Positions 16,361 through 18,645 of a stretch of DNA of 18,645 nucleotides are shown here, in pieces; the first letter of the stretch is position 1, and each line of letters starts with the position of its first letter. Origin of the DNA: Sphingomonadales bacterium UBA7473 (lineage in GTDB: Bacteria; Pseudomonadota; Alphaproteobacteria; Sphingomonadales; Sphingomonadaceae); assembly GCA_002478575.1 (NCBI GenBank), contig DLOX01000158.1, forward strand, positions 1-18,645, given 5' to 3'. The translations under genes and the position numbers were made by a program. A model generated the notes under the pieces. That model did not search any database. It was not told the DNA's origin and saw only the letters and a program-made list of their open reading frames with translations.

Positions 16361-17290
16361 TTAGGGAACAGAGCGAGATGGCGCAAGGCAGCGAAACATC
16401 CGTCCGTCGAGTGCCAGCAAGCCAAGGGCGATGAGCGCAATTCCCGCCATTTGCTGGGGAAGGATGACTTCATCGAGGAAGAGCGCACCCAGCAAGATCG
16501 CAATTGGCGGAATAGTGAGCGGAATGAGCAACGCATTGCTCGCCCCAGCGCTGGCGATCAGGCGGAAATAAAGGAGATAGGCAAAGCTTGTGCCGACCAA
16601 CGCCAAGGTCGCGAGCGACGCCAAGGCGGCAAGACCCGGCATAGGCAAGGCCCAAGGTGTCTCAGTGAGCAGAACGATGGGAATCATCATGAGCGATGCC
16701 GTGCAGACTTGGCCGGTCGCGATTTGCATGGGGGATAAGCCAGTGTCTCCCATTCGGAGCGCATAGACGCCTGCTAAAGCGTAAAAGAGCGTGGCCCCCG
16801 CGCAGGCCAGCTGCGCCATCACATTCTCACCTGCGCCCGTCAAAGCGCCGCTCCCCATCATTACGCCAACCCCCGCAAATCCGGTGAGAACACCAAACAG
16901 GCGAAGCGGTGTGGCTTTCTCATTCTGCGTCAAGAAATGCGCCACGATCACACCCCACAAAGGGGTAGTGGCGTTGAGGACGGAGGCCAACCCACTGGGA
17001 ATCCGCGCTTGCCCCCAAGTGAAAATGATCAGGGGGATGGCGATGTTAAGCGCGCCAAGGATCGTGAATTGCTTCCAGATGGTTGCGGTCATTGGCAGGC
17101 CTTCGCCAGTGTAGCGCAGCCACAAGAGCATCGGCGGGATGGCTAGCGCAAAGCGAAGGAAGACCATCGTGTTGGCTGGCATATCGCGCAACACAATGAC
17201 GATCAGGAAGAAAGCGCTCCCCCAGATCAGCGAGAGGATCGCGATTAGCCCCCAATCTTGGGCGGTCATCGATTTGGGGGCTATGGTCAT
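16361..17290 (-). CDS. EamA-type drug/metabolite exporter (DMT superfamily)
   Basis: Integral membrane protein of about 309 residues with two EamA repeats and about ten transmembrane helices. It opens with DWGLIAILSLIWGSAFFLIVIVL, which carries the typical W-GS-F motif. The first repeat ends with PLWGVIVAHFLTQNEKATPLRLFGVLTGFAGVGVMMG. The second repeat includes a PPIAILLGALFLDEVILPQQMAGIALIALGLLAL segment. Substrates of this family vary (amino acids, nucleosides, drugs) and cannot be told here. The start is uncertain: ATG at 17290 is used, ATG at 17269 is possible, and TTG at 17326 has a GGGGG 7 bases upstream. It is co-directional with the helicase gene 9 bases downstream and divergent from the MHS transporter. 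Confidence 0.88.
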   Translation of the reverse strand: MTIAPKSMTAQDWGLIAILSLIWGSAFFLIVIVLRDMPANTMVFLRFALAIPPMLLWLRYTGEGLPMTATIWKQFTILGALNIAIPLIIFTWGQARIPSGLASVLNATTPLWGVIVAHFLTQNEKATPLRLFGVLTGFAGVGVMMGSGALTGAGENVMAQLACAGATLFYALAGVYALRMGDTGLSPMQIATGQVCTASLMMIPIVLLTETPWALPMPGLAALASLATLALVGTSFAYLLYFRLIASAGASNALLIPLTIPPIAILLGALFLDEVILPQQMAGIALIALGLLALDGRMFRCLAPSRSVP

Positions 17291-17373
17291 AGCGGCGGCG
17301 TTAGGGATAGTCGGCCGCGCCCGCAATCATTTACCCCCTTTTCGCCGCAGCAATTTGCGTGCACCGCGCTTGG

Positions 17374-18642
17374 ATGACGAAACCAGCATCTCCGCGCCGC
17401 ATTCTTGGCGCATCCATGGTCGGCACCGCAGTCGAATTTTATGACTTCTATATCTATGCAACGGCTGCGGCATTGGTCTTCGGCCCGCTTTTCTTCCCGA
17501 GCGAAACGCCGGGATTGGCACAAATGGCAAGTTATGCCAGCTTTGCCGTGGCCTTCTTCGCGCGTCCCTTGGGGGCCGTGGCCTTTGGCCATTATGGGGA
17601 TAGGGTAGGGCGCAAATCGACCCTAGTCGCTTCGCTGATGATCATGGGCGTGTCCACTTTCCTCATCGCTTTCCTGCCGACTTATGCCGTGATTGGCTGG
17701 CTGGCGCCTGCGCTTCTTTGTTTGCTCCGCTTCGGCCAAGGCTTTGGTCTTGGCGGCGAATGGGGCGGTGCGGCTTTGCTTGCGGTTGAAAATGCACCAC
17801 CGGGCAAGCGCGGGCTTTATGGGATATTCCCGCAACTAGGCGCGCCGATTGGCTTCATTGTCTCCAACGGCTTCTTCCTCTTGCTGGGGCTCTGGCTAAG
17901 CGACGATGAGTTTATGGATTGGGGCTGGCGGATCCCTTTCTTGGGCAGTGCCTTGCTTGTCATCATTGGGCTTTGGGTGCGGCTGCGCTTGACCGAAACG
18001 CCTGCTTTTTCCGAAGCCTTGGCCGAAGCCGCTCCGCCCAAAGTGCCACTTGCAACGCTGTTCCGCGATCATTGGCGCGAAGTGCTGGGCGGCACAGCTG
18101 CCGCCATTGCCTGCTTTGCGATCTTCTATCTGACGACGGCTTTTGCGTTGGGTTATGGGATCAAAACTCTGGGCATCCCTCGGGAGACGTTCCTCATTTA
18201 TCAGTTGATCGCGATCCTGTTCTTGGCTGCGGGGATCATCGCATCAGGCTTTTTGGCGGATCGCTTTTCCGGTCGAGCGGTGCTGATGGCAGGATGCTTG
18301 ATCACCATCCCCGTGGCTCTGTCGATCGAGCCGCTGATGGGCGCTGGGGCAGGGGGCATCATTGCCTTCTTGTCGATTGCGCTTTTCTCGATGGGATTGG
18401 TCTATGGCCCGCTCGGCAGCTGGCTCCCGGGCCTCTTCCCACCACTCGTCCGCTATTCCGGCGCATCGGTAACGTTTAACTTGGCGGGGATTTTGGGCGG
18501 TGGTCTCGCACCGCTCTTGGCCCAAAGCTTGGCAGACGCCCGAGGTCTTTGGGCCGTAGGGCTGTATCTCGCGGCTTGTGCTGCGGCGAGTTTGGTCGGG
18601 CTGGTGATGCTGAAGCCAGCACAATCGTCATTCCGGGCTTGA
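17374..18642 (+). CDS. Major facilitator transporter, metabolite:H+ symporter (MHS) type
   Basis: Proton-coupled uptake of a small metabolite across the inner membrane. 422 residues, about twelve helices. The first helix has GTAVEFYDFYIYATAAALVFGPLFFP, characteristic of the MHS family (ShiA, ProP and citrate or dicarboxylate symporters). The loop 2-3 motif is GHYGDRVGRK, and GQGFGLGGEWGGAALLAVENAP follows in helix 4-5. The substrate is unknown; shikimate, dicarboxylate, proline and betaine transporters all share these motifs. The ATG at 17374 is used; GTG at 17359 is in frame, and neither has a clear ribosome-binding site. The last residues (SFRA) and the TGA stop (18640-18642) are part of a palindromic repeat that continues past the window, as in the glycosyltransferase gene. 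Confidence 0.9.
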   Translation: MTKPASPRRILGASMVGTAVEFYDFYIYATAAALVFGPLFFPSETPGLAQMASYASFAVAFFARPLGAVAFGHYGDRVGRKSTLVASLMIMGVSTFLIAFLPTYAVIGWLAPALLCLLRFGQGFGLGGEWGGAALLAVENAPPGKRGLYGIFPQLGAPIGFIVSNGFFLLLGLWLSDDEFMDWGWRIPFLGSALLVIIGLWVRLRLTETPAFSEALAEAAPPKVPLATLFRDHWREVLGGTAAAIACFAIFYLTTAFALGYGIKTLGIPRETFLIYQLIAILFLAAGIIASGFLADRFSGRAVLMAGCLITIPVALSIEPLMGAGAGGIIAFLSIALFSMGLVYGPLGSWLPGLFPPLVRYSGASVTFNLAGILGGGLAPLLAQSLADARGLWAVGLYLAACAAASLVGLVMLKPAQSSFRA

Positions 18643-18645
18643 CCC
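18626..18645. repeat. Left arm of a second palindromic repeat, cut by the window edge
   Basis: This 20-base stretch matches the opening of the repeat at 7149 (CGTCGTCCCGGACTTGA) at 14 of 17 positions. It matches the reverse complement of that repeat's right arm even more closely, with TCATTCCGGGC in common. The transporter stop codon TGA occupies the same place as the glycosyltransferase stop in the other copy. The rest of the element lies beyond the window. Confidence 0.7.

Overview
The window is about 18.6 kb of gene-dense DNA from an alphaproteobacterium, most likely of the order Sphingomonadales. Three things point there. The series bamD, recN, ligA is the tail of the alphaproteobacterial ftsZ-lpxC-bamD-recN-ligA neighbourhood. 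The proteins read like sphingomonad homologues (an inference from memory, not a search). Two families of GC-rich palindromic repeat of a kind common in these genomes are present. Nearly every base is coding; I see no tRNA, rRNA, CRISPR array or insertion sequence.

Layout. Positions 1-5068 (minus strand) read bamD, recN, a PIN toxin, a ribbon-helix-helix antitoxin, then ligA, which runs off the left edge just before its BRCT domain. The toxin-antitoxin pair sits between recN and ligA with only 30 and 3 bases of separation. Positions 5154-7165 (plus) hold a class I mannose-6-phosphate isomerase overlapping a GT4-like glycosyltransferase. A convergent gene for a pyridoxamine-phosphate-oxidase-like flavoprotein follows at 7254-7859 (minus). 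Positions 7914-14076 (plus) hold rmuC, a MOSC-domain gene, then a galactose block: GH36 alpha-galactosidase, galT and galK, overlapping by a few bases. Positions 14084-17290 (minus) hold a UvrD/PcrA helicase preceded by an EamA-type exporter. Divergent from these, at 17374-18642 (plus), is an MHS-type major facilitator transporter.

How they work together. The left part is housekeeping: outer-membrane assembly, double-strand-break repair and DNA ligation. The galactose block would hydrolyse alpha-galactosides in the cytoplasm and pass galactose to galactokinase and galactose-1-phosphate uridylyltransferase; galE and a dedicated transporter are not in the window. ManA and the glycosyltransferase probably serve polysaccharide synthesis.

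Most notable. Short palindromic repeats appear to have been co-opted as protein-coding sequence three times. A 92-base element lies in frame inside ligA and adds about 31 residues to the adenylation domain of an essential enzyme. Elements of a second family supply the last residues and the stop codon of two unrelated genes, the glycosyltransferase and the MHS transporter, in the same reading frame of the repeat. The second point of interest is the toxin-first toxin-antitoxin pair in the recN-ligA junction, with a candidate promoter-operator that predicts a leaderless toxin mRNA.
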